64,000 bases of DNA. Source: Sthenelais limicola (lineage: Eukaryota > Annelida > Polychaeta > Phyllodocida > Sigalionidae). The stretch lies in contig OW804095.1 of the NCBI GenBank assembly GCA_942159475.1, positions 92,145,740 through 92,209,739 of the forward strand, read 5' to 3'. Both the position numbers and the translations under genes were made by a program. Positions 8,213-18,475 of the stretch are shown here, piece by piece (the first letter of the stretch is position 1; every line of letters starts with the position of its first letter). The notes under the pieces were generated by a model. The model made no database searches, had not been told where the DNA came from, and saw only the letters and a program-made list of their open reading frames with translations.

Positions 8213-11200
8213 ACACTTAGATGGCGGCCAAGCTATTCTAGGTATGGATTTTACCTGGAGATACAAATGTGGTATCTCTTGGCCTGGTTGACTGACTCTT
8301 GAAGATGGTAAATATAAAATAAATTGTCTTAAGAAAGGTTCGTTGGGGACAGTTACTGTGAAAGAAGATGTCCAAATAAGTGCATTTGCTGTAAAGGTTG
8401 TAGAGGTGCATTTAGGAGATCTACCCACCAACAGGCCATATCTGGTAGAACCAGAAGTTGAAGGAAAAGATGGAGAAATCTTTGGAGGATTAAATATATA
8501 TTTATTTAAAACTAAGAGAACGAAGATCCCTATCTGTAATCCAACCGCCTTACCGATACGTCTGAGGAAATATACACCTGTGGGGTATGTGTATGAAGCA
8601 GACGAAAATAGCCTAGTCGAGGTGTCCCCTGCGCATATTACTGACTGTTTCTGTTCAGCCAGTAGTGTAGAGGAATTACCTAATAATACTATAGGTCTTG
8701 AAAAATTAATTCAAGATGTACATGTTAAAAGTGAACACGAAAGGAAAATATTGGGAGAAATGATTCTAAGGAATAAGGATGTTTTTCGTTTACCTGGTGA
8801 GACATTAGGCTATACCTCTCGTACAACCCATGTAATAAATACTGGGGATGCTAGGCCTATAAAGCAAGCATATAGACGGCAGATTCCGAAAAAGAAGCAA
8901 ACTGCTGAGGAACAGGTACAGAAAATGTTAGATGCTGGTGTAATAGAAGAAAGTGATAGCCCTTGGTCATCTCCTATAGTGATGGTCAACAAGAAAGACG
9001 GTTCTATTCGTTTTTGTGTCGACTATCGTCGCCTAAATAGTGTCACTGAGAAAGATTCATATCCACTACCACGTATAGACGATTGTCTAGAAGCTCTGGG
9101 AGGCAATGGTTGGTTTTGTATGTTAGACCTGGAGAGTGGCTATTGGCAAGTAGCCATGGATGAGCAAAGCAAGAGTAAAACTGCCTTTATAACTTCCTCT
9201 GGGTTATATCAATTCAAAGTAATGGCATTTGGTCTTTGTAATGCTCCTGCTACATTCCAGAAAATGATGAATAAGATGCTACGTGGATTAGTGAATAATA
9301 TATGTCTGGTTTATCTGGACGATATGATTATATTCGGGAAAACTCTCGAAGAAACCATGATTAATTTGGAAAAAGTCTTTCAAAGGCTACGTGAATATGG
9401 GTTAAAACTCAAGCCTAAGAAATGTAAAATGTTCCAGAGACAAGTTGAATATTTAGGCAGAGTGGTATCCAGTGAAGGAATTCGTGTAGATCCAGAGAAA
9501 GTTAAAGTGGTCATTGATTGGCCTCAGCCTAAAAATGTGAAAGAAGTAAGATCATTTATTGGATTTGCCTCTTATTACCGACAATTTATTAAGGATTTTG
9601 CTGAGATGGTATATCCTATACAGGAAATTGTAAGAGATTCGGGAAAAGTCGCAAAATATAAATTTGTCTGGTCACCAGAATGTGAAATATCGTTTGCCCA
9701 GACGAAAAAGGCATTAACAACTGCTCCAGTGCTTGCTTATCCACAAGCAGACGGATTATATATTCTCGATACTGATGCGAGTGGAAAAAGCATGGCAGCT
9801 GTTCTTTCACAGGAACAAGAATGTCAGGAAAAAGTTATTGCATATGCCAGCAATTCTTTCTCTAAATCTCAGAGGAATTACTGTACTACGTATAGCGAAT
9901 TACTGGCTGTTGTGATCTATTCTGCGAAGTTCAAACATTATATCTTAGGTGGTGAATTTATTGTACGAACAGATCATGCTTCCCTGACTTGGCTGATGAA
10001 AGAGCCTCAACATATGTTGGCTAGATGGTTGATGACGCTCCAATTATACAATATCACGAAGCCAGGGGTGATTCGTCACAGGCCTGGAAAGAAACACATA
10101 AATGCAGATTCTCTTTCTCGTCTACCATATAGCAGATGTAAAAGGGAAGATTGCACTGATTGTGGTGCCCATAATGCTATAATAGCTAGTTCTAAAGTTG
10201 TGGAAGAAACGCCTGTTAAAAATCTCAATTTTGTTTCTGAACAATCTTTAGATTCTGATATTAAGCGTATAAGATTATATGTTGAAAACAAAATTCCTTG
10301 GCCAGAAAAGGCTGGAGCAGAAAGCAATGATTTTCGCTGCATTTTGGCTAAGAAAGATGAATTAATATTGCATAATGATTTATTATGTGTTCGATGGAGA
10401 CAACCCTCATCAGGAAAACTTTTCAGCAGAATAGTTGTACCATTTGGAATACGAAAACAATTATTCGATCGCCATCATGGTCCTGCTTGTGTGGGACATT
10501 TTGGTAATCTAAAATGTCATTCGGCTATGAAGCAAAGATATTACTGGCCAGGTCTAAGAGCGGATATTACACGTTGGATTCGACAATGTGAAATCTGCCT
10601 AACAAGGAAAACTAGGCAAGGAACTAACGTTTCTCCTCTAACGAAGGATCTGACAGGTGAGAGATTTTCTCGTATTGCTATAGATGTATTATCTGGTTTT
10701 AAACGCAGTACAGCAGGAAATATTTGCATTTTAGTTGTGACTGATATGTTTTCTAAATGGGCAGAAGCTTATTGTTTGAAGGATCATAAGGCAGAAACAG
10801 TGGCTTGGACAATATTCAAAGAATGGATATTACGTTTCGGCGCACCTAATGCTATACATAGTGATGGAGCCCCAGAATTTGAGGGTGGGGTTATGAAAGA
10901 ATTATGTAAACTATATGATATTAAGAAGCAGAAAACTCTTCCCTATAGACCCAAGTGCAATGGACAGGCGGAGAGATTTAACCGTGTACTTGTTAATCAG
11001 TTATCTTGCTATATTGATTATGGTTCGGAAATATGGGATACACTTATACCTTGCATAGCAAGCGCATATAATACCAGTATACATGCTAGTACTGGTTGTT
11101 CTCCATACTCACTATTGTTCGGTGAAGAGGCTTATACACCTGCTGATTTAATATTTGGCGTGCCTAGAGGAGGCCTAGATGTATCTATGAGAAGTGTCTT

Positions 11201-11663
11201 TCTGGAACAATTAAAAAAACAAATAAGGGAAGCACACAAATTCGCTAGAGAAAGATTACAAGTGACTTCGGTTGCTCAGAAAAAAACTCATGATCGACGA
11301 ACTAGACTGAGAAATTTCTCTGAAGGTGAATGGGTATATAGGTATTATCCTCCTATAGCTAGTAACAAATATGGTGCCAAATGGGATGGGCCCTTCAAAA
11401 TAATTAAAAAGATCAATTATCATACATATCTCCTCAGTACGAGTAGGGGAGAGGTGAGATGGAATGGCGATTTTCTTAAAACCGCTATAGATCCTACCAG
11501 TGAGGATGGATTAATTTTAACAACAAATTTAGGGAACGCTCCTGAGGTTGAAAATCTTCGTCTGTCAGGTAGAGACGTGGTCAGAACAAAGGGAGGAAAA
11601 GTGTCGGCTGGACAAGAAATAAAGGAATATTTGTCCGGGCTTAAAGTCGATAGAGGAATTTAA
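8213..11663 (+). pseudogene. pol: Ty3/Gypsy-type pol: protease end, RT, RNase H, integrase
   Basis: From 8213 the frame reads the protease end 'AILGMDF', then a TGA at 8289-8291, then runs open to 11663 (an in-frame TTG lies at 8343). Counting residues from 8343: RT has 'VDYRRLNSVT' and the 'YLDD' box at 324-327; RNase H has 'DTDAS' (Asp476); integrase has an HHCC zinc domain near 710-750 and a D781-D841-E877 triad with 35 residues between the last two, followed by a GPF-type C-terminal module ('GAKWDGPFKII'). RT-RNaseH-IN order defines the Gypsy (Metaviridae) arrangement. Lesions are few: one stop here, the LINE insertion in the protease, and the loss of gag. It is non-autonomous as it stands. 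Confidence 0.95.
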
Positions 11664-11885
11664 AAAGGTAGACCTCCCAAGAAACCACCTTCTATGAAAG
11701 GTTCAGATAATTCTACTTCAGGAGAGGAAGAAATATCACCACCAAAAATCTCTGATAGCAATAATAATAATAATATTTATAAGATTGATGAAAATCATGA
11801 CAATTCAATAGTGCCATCTCGGGTACGTGCAATAGGAAAAAGAAAGATCAAAATCCCTGACCGCTATTCTCCATGCCTTCCTTGA
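11664..11885 (+). pseudogene. probable C-terminal tail of the Gypsy pol beyond an in-frame TAA
   Basis: The frame of pol continues past the TAA at 11661-11663 to a TGA ending at 11885. It encodes a short basic motif 'KGRPPKKPPS' resembling an AT-hook, an acidic/Asn-rich stretch and a basic end. The reading frame and composition suggest the tail of the integrase, cut off by a nonsense mutation, but the TAA could also be the natural end. Confidence 0.45.
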
Positions 11886-12982
11886 AATTATTGTAATTTT
11901 AGTGTTGGTCTGGTAGTAATCGAGCTCCCATGGGGAAATATATATAGTGGGATCGCAATAATATTAATTTATTATTTGTGAAGGCTAGGTAAAAACACGA
12001 GAAGTCTATTATGCTGATGGACCTGATGTAGCGTATTGGTCTATCGTGCATACCCTATACGATTGGAATTCATTCACATATTATTATACACGAGAATTGC
12101 CTTATTAGGCATTGCTTTGAAAGCATACCTTCCTAGATCAGGGAGGATTGAGCCTTATTGATTCGGTAATAATTGCGTGTTAATTTCATAAGTAAGGCCG
12201 GGTAAACAATTGGATAGTCATGAGTGACACTTTTTCTGTAATAGCTTAAATTGTTTTCACTGTTGACATCAGGCTATGCCCTGAATAATTACCATATTTG
12301 ATTGTCTGCCGTGTTGGTCTGGGATCTTGGGTTTGAGGCTCGCTCGAACCCTCAGAGGTGACCCAAACTTGGAACGAGACAGTCGATTAGTTCTTCCATT
12401 CCTGTGAGAGAAACCTTATTAAACTGGAATTCTGTAAGTACTATATATTCAATAGAAACATGTGGGATTATATCCTGGGAAGGAATCCATGTGTCGATAT
12501 TATTATATATTTATGTCTGAGTTTATGTGATAATTATCTGTCATTATGTTGAGTCATCGTACGGTGATACGGGTCTCTTCAGAGAATTTTAATGGCTGCT
12601 TATTGTTTACTATTCAGACGCTATCAGTATGGTGAGTGATAAGGGGTTTTTGTTCGTTTAAACCCTGATGGTTATATTCAGATTTGTTCTGTTACATTGA
12701 TTTAATGTTGTATTTGATGTGTCCGATATGAAACATGAAATAATTGTTTCAAAATACCATAAAATACACATACTTGTATGTGATATTTACACAATAGTTG
12801 CATTCACTGCAGCAAATCCAACAGCGGTATGAAAAACTACTGCAAAACTGTATTTATATGCTATAGTTCGCTAAGCGATAGACATAAGAAACGTGCTTTG
12901 TGGGTATATGTGTTTTGGCGTTGCGCCAAGGGACCTTGCGGGCTCCCTAGACCACGCTACCGGCGCTCTAATATAAGCCAAA

Positions 12983-13166
12983 AGCGCGGACGTCGGAGGG
13001 AGCAGGGTACGACTCATACAGTATGGGAGTCTATGGAACAACTGACAACTAGTACTGATTTGGGTATATTTGGCAGCGCGGACGTCGGAGAGAGATAGTA
13101 CGACTCGTACAGCATAGAAGTCAATGGGAACTGCGACAACATGTGCTGTATTGGGTATTTTGCTAA
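12983..13166. repeat. 92 bp tandem duplication
   Basis: The block starting 'agcgcggacgtcggag' at 12983 recurs at 13075 (offset 92). Both units continue with 'tacgactc.tacag.at' and end in a 'tgggtat.tt' segment. The copies differ by several substitutions and indels. Confidence 0.8.
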
Positions 13167-13225
13167 GGAATAAGCCTATTTTTATGGCGTTTTGGTGATT
13201 TACTCAGAGTTTATGCTGGTTATGA

Positions 13226-13252
13226 TAATTTCTTTTCTTATTTTTATTATAG
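13226..13252 (+). promoter_or_regulatory. candidate 3' splice site upstream of the third Gypsy ORF
   Basis: A T-rich tract of about 20 bases ends in 'attatag' with AG at 13251-13252, 24 bases before the ATG at 13276. It fits a eukaryotic polypyrimidine tract plus acceptor. In retroviruses and env-bearing Gypsy elements, ORFs downstream of pol are expressed from a spliced RNA, so this placement is suggestive. It is not proven. Confidence 0.4.
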
Positions 13253-13275
13253 GAGATCCAGTATAAACAGCTTAG

Positions 13276-15138
13276 ATGAGCTCCAGTAAAATGGAGACGG
13301 AGCCTAGCTCTGCCAGCAATAAGTCAAATGACAGCAAAAAACCACCGAAACGTGCTTCTTATATCCCGAGAGGGAACAATAACCAACGAAATTCGAGTTC
13401 CAGTAGCTTGAAGGATAGAAGTCAAGCTTCAGGTAGTGCAGAACGTGGGGCCATCCCTAAACAATATAAGAAGAAAGAGGATACGAAGAAAATTGAAGAA
13501 AAGAGACGTTTCCGAACCAGAACTAATGGTTTGAAGTATTGGTCTCAGCGAGAAGATACAAATTTAGCTCCTATTTTGTGTAGTGAGTCAGATCAGTACA
13601 CCAATTTGTTTGAAACATCCGATGATGATCAAATTGGGATGTACGAATCTCTCTTTGAGAAACTGTGTAAGCCGGAGGAGACGTTACCTGAGTCTGGCAT
13701 TTCCATATTCCCAGCTCAGGACATCAAACTGAAGATGGCAATCAGTATCTTTTCTGTAGGGATGCGTTGTCCTTTTAACTGCTGTCGAAGCACGACCCTC
13801 AATACTTCTGGACTTAAGGTTTTCCGGACAAAGTTAGCGTTCATCCGACATTTGGTTGAGGAGCATACTCCCTTAACTGTCGGCTGGAAGTGTCCCATGA
13901 GACTTTGTAACAAGGTGTTGGATAGAAGATCAGATATGGTGGTCCATTTACGAGATCCAGCTGGTAGACATGGGCTTACAACGAAGGAAATGGAGACTAC
14001 CATGGAGAATATCACAGAAAAAGATCGTCATATTCAGCCGAATCCCTACTTCCACCAGACTCTTCTGGTCTCCAGGTTAGTTTGGAAGTGTATGATGGAT
14101 GCTGCTGAGGATGAGGGTTATACTAGCCAAGTGAATCCTGTATCTGCTCCTGTGAGCAAGAAACCTAAATACGTGGACGCTCCACCACCAGTAACAAATG
14201 CCTGGGGCAAACCTTCTGCTGGTACATCTAGTAGGGATGTTTCAGCAATCGATATATCAGGTCCTGTACTGTTCAACGATAATATCAGAGATAAAATCTC
14301 TGAAGTCAAACTGACAGATGTAAAAGATATTTACAACGATGCTGTATATGCCTATGCTGAGGCAGTTGATAAAGAAAAAGAGAGACATGAGGCTGCTTTG
14401 GATAAGATTCATCTGGAGTTCATTGCGAAATTTAAAAGTATCATAGATCCTTTGGATAATGTGCAAAAGTTGCTTGACATGCAAGAGGAAAGGGACTCTT
14501 TGGTGGAGACGCTGGAGGAAACGACTAACCTCAATGATCAACTCCAAATGAGGGTCTTGGATTTGGAGAATAAAAATCGTCAAATTGCTGAGGAGATGGT
14601 TCAAGTTAAAAGTGATTTGTCCAAGTTGTCTTCTTGCTCTTCTGTGAAGGCTAGCCCTAGTAAGGCTAAGTCAAGCACTACATTACAACTAATTAGAGCG
14701 AAAAATCTCCAGGCACGTCAGTGTTTGAACAGGCCGACGTATGGGATCTCTAAGACCCCCTCAGGTACTGTTTCTCCCAAGAAAGGTCCTGTTCCTCCCA
14801 AGAAAGGTCCTGTTTCAACCTATACAAGAGCAGAGATTGAAAAGGAAAATAGCCTTTTAGCCTCACCTTCAGCATCGAATTTAGCTTTGAACATTTTTGG
14901 GACTCAAAAATCTGAAAAAGAACTGTTAGCTTCCCCTACTTCTGATACTCCTATGTCTATGGATGGGATGAATGAATATGTGCCCAGTGGTGTCACTTTT
15001 GATGATATGTCTTCGAACTTGCCATTATCGCCATCTGCTGGTGGAGGGGTAATGCTCACACCTGAATCTTTAATGAACACTCCCAAGCTAAGAGATTCAA
15101 GGAAAAAAAATAATTCCAGTGAATATTCCTACATTTGA
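13276..15138 (+). CDS. downstream ORF of the Gypsy-type element: C2H2-like zinc fingers and coiled coil
   Basis: 620 codons, uninterrupted, in the env position 3' of pol. The N-terminal 85 residues are Ser/Lys-rich and basic. Two Cys/His clusters follow: C165, C169/C170, H192, H197, and a clearer finger with C206-x4-C211-x12-H224-x7-H232. Residues about 355-460 form a strong coiled coil. A short duplicated 'PKKGPV' motif lies near residue 500, and the Ser/Pro-rich tail holds little structure. There is no signal peptide, fusion peptide or transmembrane segment, so it is not an envelope protein. A nucleic-acid-binding, multimerising role is an inference. I do not recognise the family. It could belong to a separate gene or element, but same strand, lack of introns and adjacency favour the Gypsy element. 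Confidence 0.7.
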   Translation: MSSSKMETEPSSASNKSNDSKKPPKRASYIPRGNNNQRNSSSSSLKDRSQASGSAERGAIPKQYKKKEDTKKIEEKRRFRTRTNGLKYWSQREDTNLAPILCSESDQYTNLFETSDDDQIGMYESLFEKLCKPEETLPESGISIFPAQDIKLKMAISIFSVGMRCPFNCCRSTTLNTSGLKVFRTKLAFIRHLVEEHTPLTVGWKCPMRLCNKVLDRRSDMVVHLRDPAGRHGLTTKEMETTMENITEKDRHIQPNPYFHQTLLVSRLVWKCMMDAAEDEGYTSQVNPVSAPVSKKPKYVDAPPPVTNAWGKPSAGTSSRDVSAIDISGPVLFNDNIRDKISEVKLTDVKDIYNDAVYAYAEAVDKEKERHEAALDKIHLEFIAKFKSIIDPLDNVQKLLDMQEERDSLVETLEETTNLNDQLQMRVLDLENKNRQIAEEMVQVKSDLSKLSSCSSVKASPSKAKSSTTLQLIRAKNLQARQCLNRPTYGISKTPSGTVSPKKGPVPPKKGPVSTYTRAEIEKENSLLASPSASNLALNIFGTQKSEKELLASPTSDTPMSMDGMNEYVPSGVTFDDMSSNLPLSPSAGGGVMLTPESLMNTPKLRDSRKKNNSSEYSYI

Positions 15139-16457
15139 TGATATGGATTTCAATACACAACATGAATCGTATGTTTGATTGAGTCGATATGCTATATCAC
15201 TTTTTAAAGTGAAACCTACTATAATCATTTATTGCTTATATTATTGTTTGTATATGTCTGTTGAACAGATCTTGCTATATTATTATTTGTCTATACTATA
15301 TTGAAAAGCTGTAGTAATGGAGGAGCTGTAGGCCTTATCGTGGAAGTCTGACTGTTTTGAGGAAACGAAGGACCTTTTTCCAGGCCACGGTTGATGTGAC
15401 GAGACGATGCTGTATATAGGAGGAGATTGGATTATAATATTATATTGTTTTATTTGAGAAAGAAACAGAACGGCTGAATTTACCATATAGATATTGTTGT
15501 ATTCTTGTGTTGAGTCTTTACGAGACTGCCTTTTTATGTTTATCTACGATACTATAGGTATTTCGTTCTTATACTCTTATAATGTTGATACGAACAGAGT
15601 TTCGTCTTCTTTTTAATATAATATTACTTCTTATCCATGTGTTTTACTTTGATATGTATCAAGTTGTTTGTAACGTTGGAACATTTATAGAGAACTATGT
15701 CGATAATCATATGAATTATCTCTAAATTCATATGAATTATAATAAAGAGAGCGTCTAATAAACACTGAATTCAAATAAATTTAACATTCCCATTGAATAA
15801 TGCTTACAGAAGTAAATACATCTTGAAATTCCAACATGTGCAAACATGTACTTCCCACTATTAATAGTATTCCCTATTAAAGAAGTATCGTTAGATTAAG
15901 GGTGATTCAGGAATAAGACAACACTTGAAATATTTAAATAATTGTATTGGCCTTTAACTGAATACAAAAAACACTGCCTTATCTATTTTTATCGAACTCT
16001 TTTCCCTGGTATTTTTACGCAGTTGACTTCCTGTGGCTCTGTCTCTCACCCAGAGATCACTCCGCACCGATTCCCCCCAGGCCAGTCTATGTATAGTATG
16101 GATATCACTATTGGGAAAACACTTTTTAGAGGCAGGCATTTGAGACGGTCGAGAGTAGAGATATGCCCAGAGGGAGGGCACCTGCCTTATTTGTAATACT
16201 GCGAGGGTAACATCACCCTGCCCATGTGACGTAAGAGGAATACATGATCAGGGGTTCAGGCTAACCAAAAATTCTCAGTAAAAATATGGCGCAAAAAAGT
16301 CACATAAAATGCGGTTGTACACTGAACACTGAACACCAGTCTTCCTAACCAAAAATCCTAAAAGGTACATTTTTCTTGTTAAATATAAAACAACTATTTT
16401 TTCGATTTTTTTCCCAGTTCCTAGGTGGTTTCTGATATTTAAAAAAGTTACCCCTAC
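15139..16457. other. non-coding, AT-rich
   Basis: Possible 3' end of the Gypsy-type element. An AATAAA lies at 15741-15746, and 'catatgaattat' occurs twice just before it. No 3' LTR matching the 5.5-5.9 kb region was found by eye. Nothing else is recognised. Confidence 0.45.
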
Positions 16458-16737
16458 CAGGGAGGTATATGCAAGGGAGTAGCAACGGACAAGATGGGCG
16501 AGAGGCATATAGTTGAAAGTAATGCCACTACTACTACTAGCGCCAACTATTTATACGTGCATCCCTATTATGCTCTTCCTGGTAAAGGGCAACCAAACTA
16601 CCTGGGCTATATGTGGTAGTATTGCCTACAACAATACTGCAGTGTCACCTGGCATGCAGTGGCTAAATTAAGTCCCAGTTGCGGATATTTTGGTTCAGTC
16701 AATGAGTCGTTGCTACTCCCTTGTATATACCTCCCTG
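16458..16737. mobile_element. 280 bp foldback/MITE-like element
   Basis: A 30 bp arm at 16458-16487 ('cagggaggtatat...') is the reverse complement of 16708-16737 with one mismatch. 'ccctac' lies immediately outside the left arm and one base outside the right arm, consistent with a 6-7 bp target duplication. There is no coding capacity. The superfamily is not identified. Confidence 0.7.
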
Positions 16738-17934
16738 TCCCTACCTAGTTTTCAGCTATATAAATCGGAAACACACCTGCAAAATTCCCTTTAGACGAGG
16801 ACTATTCATTTAAGATAAAATGGAGATCACCCCCTCCAGTCCATGGAAGAGTGAGGAACAATGAATCGATATCAGAATAATAAAGCTCTCCCAGAGGCCA
16901 TTGATATCATAATAAATGCATGTTTAATAGACCAGCAGTGAGTCTCGATATACCTCCCTTGTTGGACGCTAGCCTTTAAAGATAAATACTCTATATAGGC
17001 ATATCCTTAATGGACGACGGAAAACACAATTTAAAAATATAGAGATTTATAATTCTATATGTCGCATAGAATGCACATCTATAGGTGTCTCTGTTTTCAT
17101 TACAACATCCCAGGTGGTGCAGCAGTCGACAGTTCATTTTTAGTCCCAACTGGGGCAGCACTAGACAGTGTCCCTTTGCTCTCCTTGGTGCGCCATTCGC
17201 ACATTTATTACACATCTATCCTGGGATGATGGATGATTTGGAGTAAACTGAAACCGCGTAGCCGCTATCCAACCTATGTGAGACTTACCTTCCAGACTCA
17301 CATGGGCCAAATCCAATAGGTGAGGCAATCTTTCATTCTCTATTGGATAAAGGGGGGAGCAAACGTGACAGATTATCGCTCATTTATTCCACTTTTCCCT
17401 TTATTTCTTAAATAAATTGTCTCATTCAGAGACCCTATACTCCGTATGTCTGCATGTTTCTACGCATAGAAATTCTTTCTAAAGCCAATTTTTAAATCAA
17501 TGTTGAGAATTGAGACCTATGTATATACACGTATCACCTAAAATCTTGGGTGGAAGGGCAGTCTGATGTCATATTTCTGGTATATGCAGTATGAATTCTT
17601 GAATCTTAACACTAGGATGGATTTCTTTAATCAATCTACCCGTGAGATGCTAACAGGTTTCCAGTGCAAATAATGATTAAAATCTCCCATAATTGATTGT
17701 AACAAATTGAGAATATGACATTATATTAGTCAATAATAAGTTTCAGTCTTTCAGCCAATATTCCAGCCAGCTGTCGTAGACCCCAAGCACTACAGTGGAG
17801 ACACCAGTTTACCTAGATCTGCGGATACTTGAGCATACTAGTTTACTCTAGGTTCTCTTGTAGGGCCACTTAGCTTCTTGTAACTCAGGCTATGGGTAAT
17901 AAAGCTTTGCAGCCCCTACTATTGCAGCTAGGAC
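16738..17934. other. non-coding, nothing recognised
   Basis: No ORF, repeat structure or RNA gene is supported. Small AUG frames here have no recognisable motif. Confidence 0.4.
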
Positions 17935-18475
17935 TTGGTTATTATTCCGAGTGCGCTAGAACTATCCTGGGTTCATTACAATGTATATTATCTGCTAAAT
18001 ATATGGGAAAGGGTGACTTTTTGTCAAGCATGTTCTTGGAATCTGTTATGTTACCAGTCCTTTTTCTGCTCTGTACAGTTCCGCCATCCCTTTCCAGAGG
18101 ACAATATATATGGTTTGTGAAGGTATCTAGGGTGAAAATGTGAAAGCCCTTTTTAGTTGGGTTCTGTACAAAACTATTTTTAGCCTGGGAAAGCTGGGGA
18201 AGCCTGTTGGGATAGCCTTTCTGGGACTTTCTGGGACTTTCTGGGACTACGGCATCCCCTACATCACTTCCCACAAACTACTACATCACTTCCAGGGGGA
18301 CCCAACCAGTGCAGAAGAGGGGAGGGAGAGGGTAGGGGAATCAGAGAGGGGGAGGGAAAGAGAAGTGAGGGAGGGAAAAGAGGGGAGGGAGAGGAGTATA
18401 GGGGAGGGTCGAGAGGGGAGGGAGAGAAAGTGGGGAGGGGGAGCATGAGGAAGAGGGCAGGGGGAATCAGTCCTG
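17935..18475 (-). repeat. pyrimidine-tract repeat family, minus-strand copy
   Basis: The reverse complement of this stretch aligns by eye with the plus-strand copies at 47396-48375. Shared blocks include 'caggcttccccag', 'aggctaaaaata', 'aaaaagggcttt', 'acatgc.tgacaaaaa' and the long CT-rich tract beginning 'gattccccc' (GA-rich on the plus strand, 18305-18465). A ten-base unit 'tttctgggac' is repeated three times at about 18219-18248. Confidence 0.75.

Larger units (their letters stand above)
11886..13275. other. non-coding gap between Gypsy pol and the downstream ORF
   Basis: About 1.4 kb with no recognisable coding sequence. It holds a 92 bp tandem duplication and, at its right end, a splice-acceptor-like tract (both annotated separately). 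I found no LTR copy here. Confidence 0.5.

Noticed and set aside
12300..12400. tRNA-like 'ctcgctcgaaccc' segment and second primer-site candidate
   Set aside because: No cloverleaf can be folded and no LTR end is adjacent.
11886..15900. 3' LTR of the Gypsy-type element
   Set aside because: No stretch matching 5500-5917 could be found by eye, so I did not annotate one.
18140..18448. 102-codon Arg/Glu/Gly-rich open frame
   Set aside because: Translation of a GA-rich simple tract belonging to the same repeat family.
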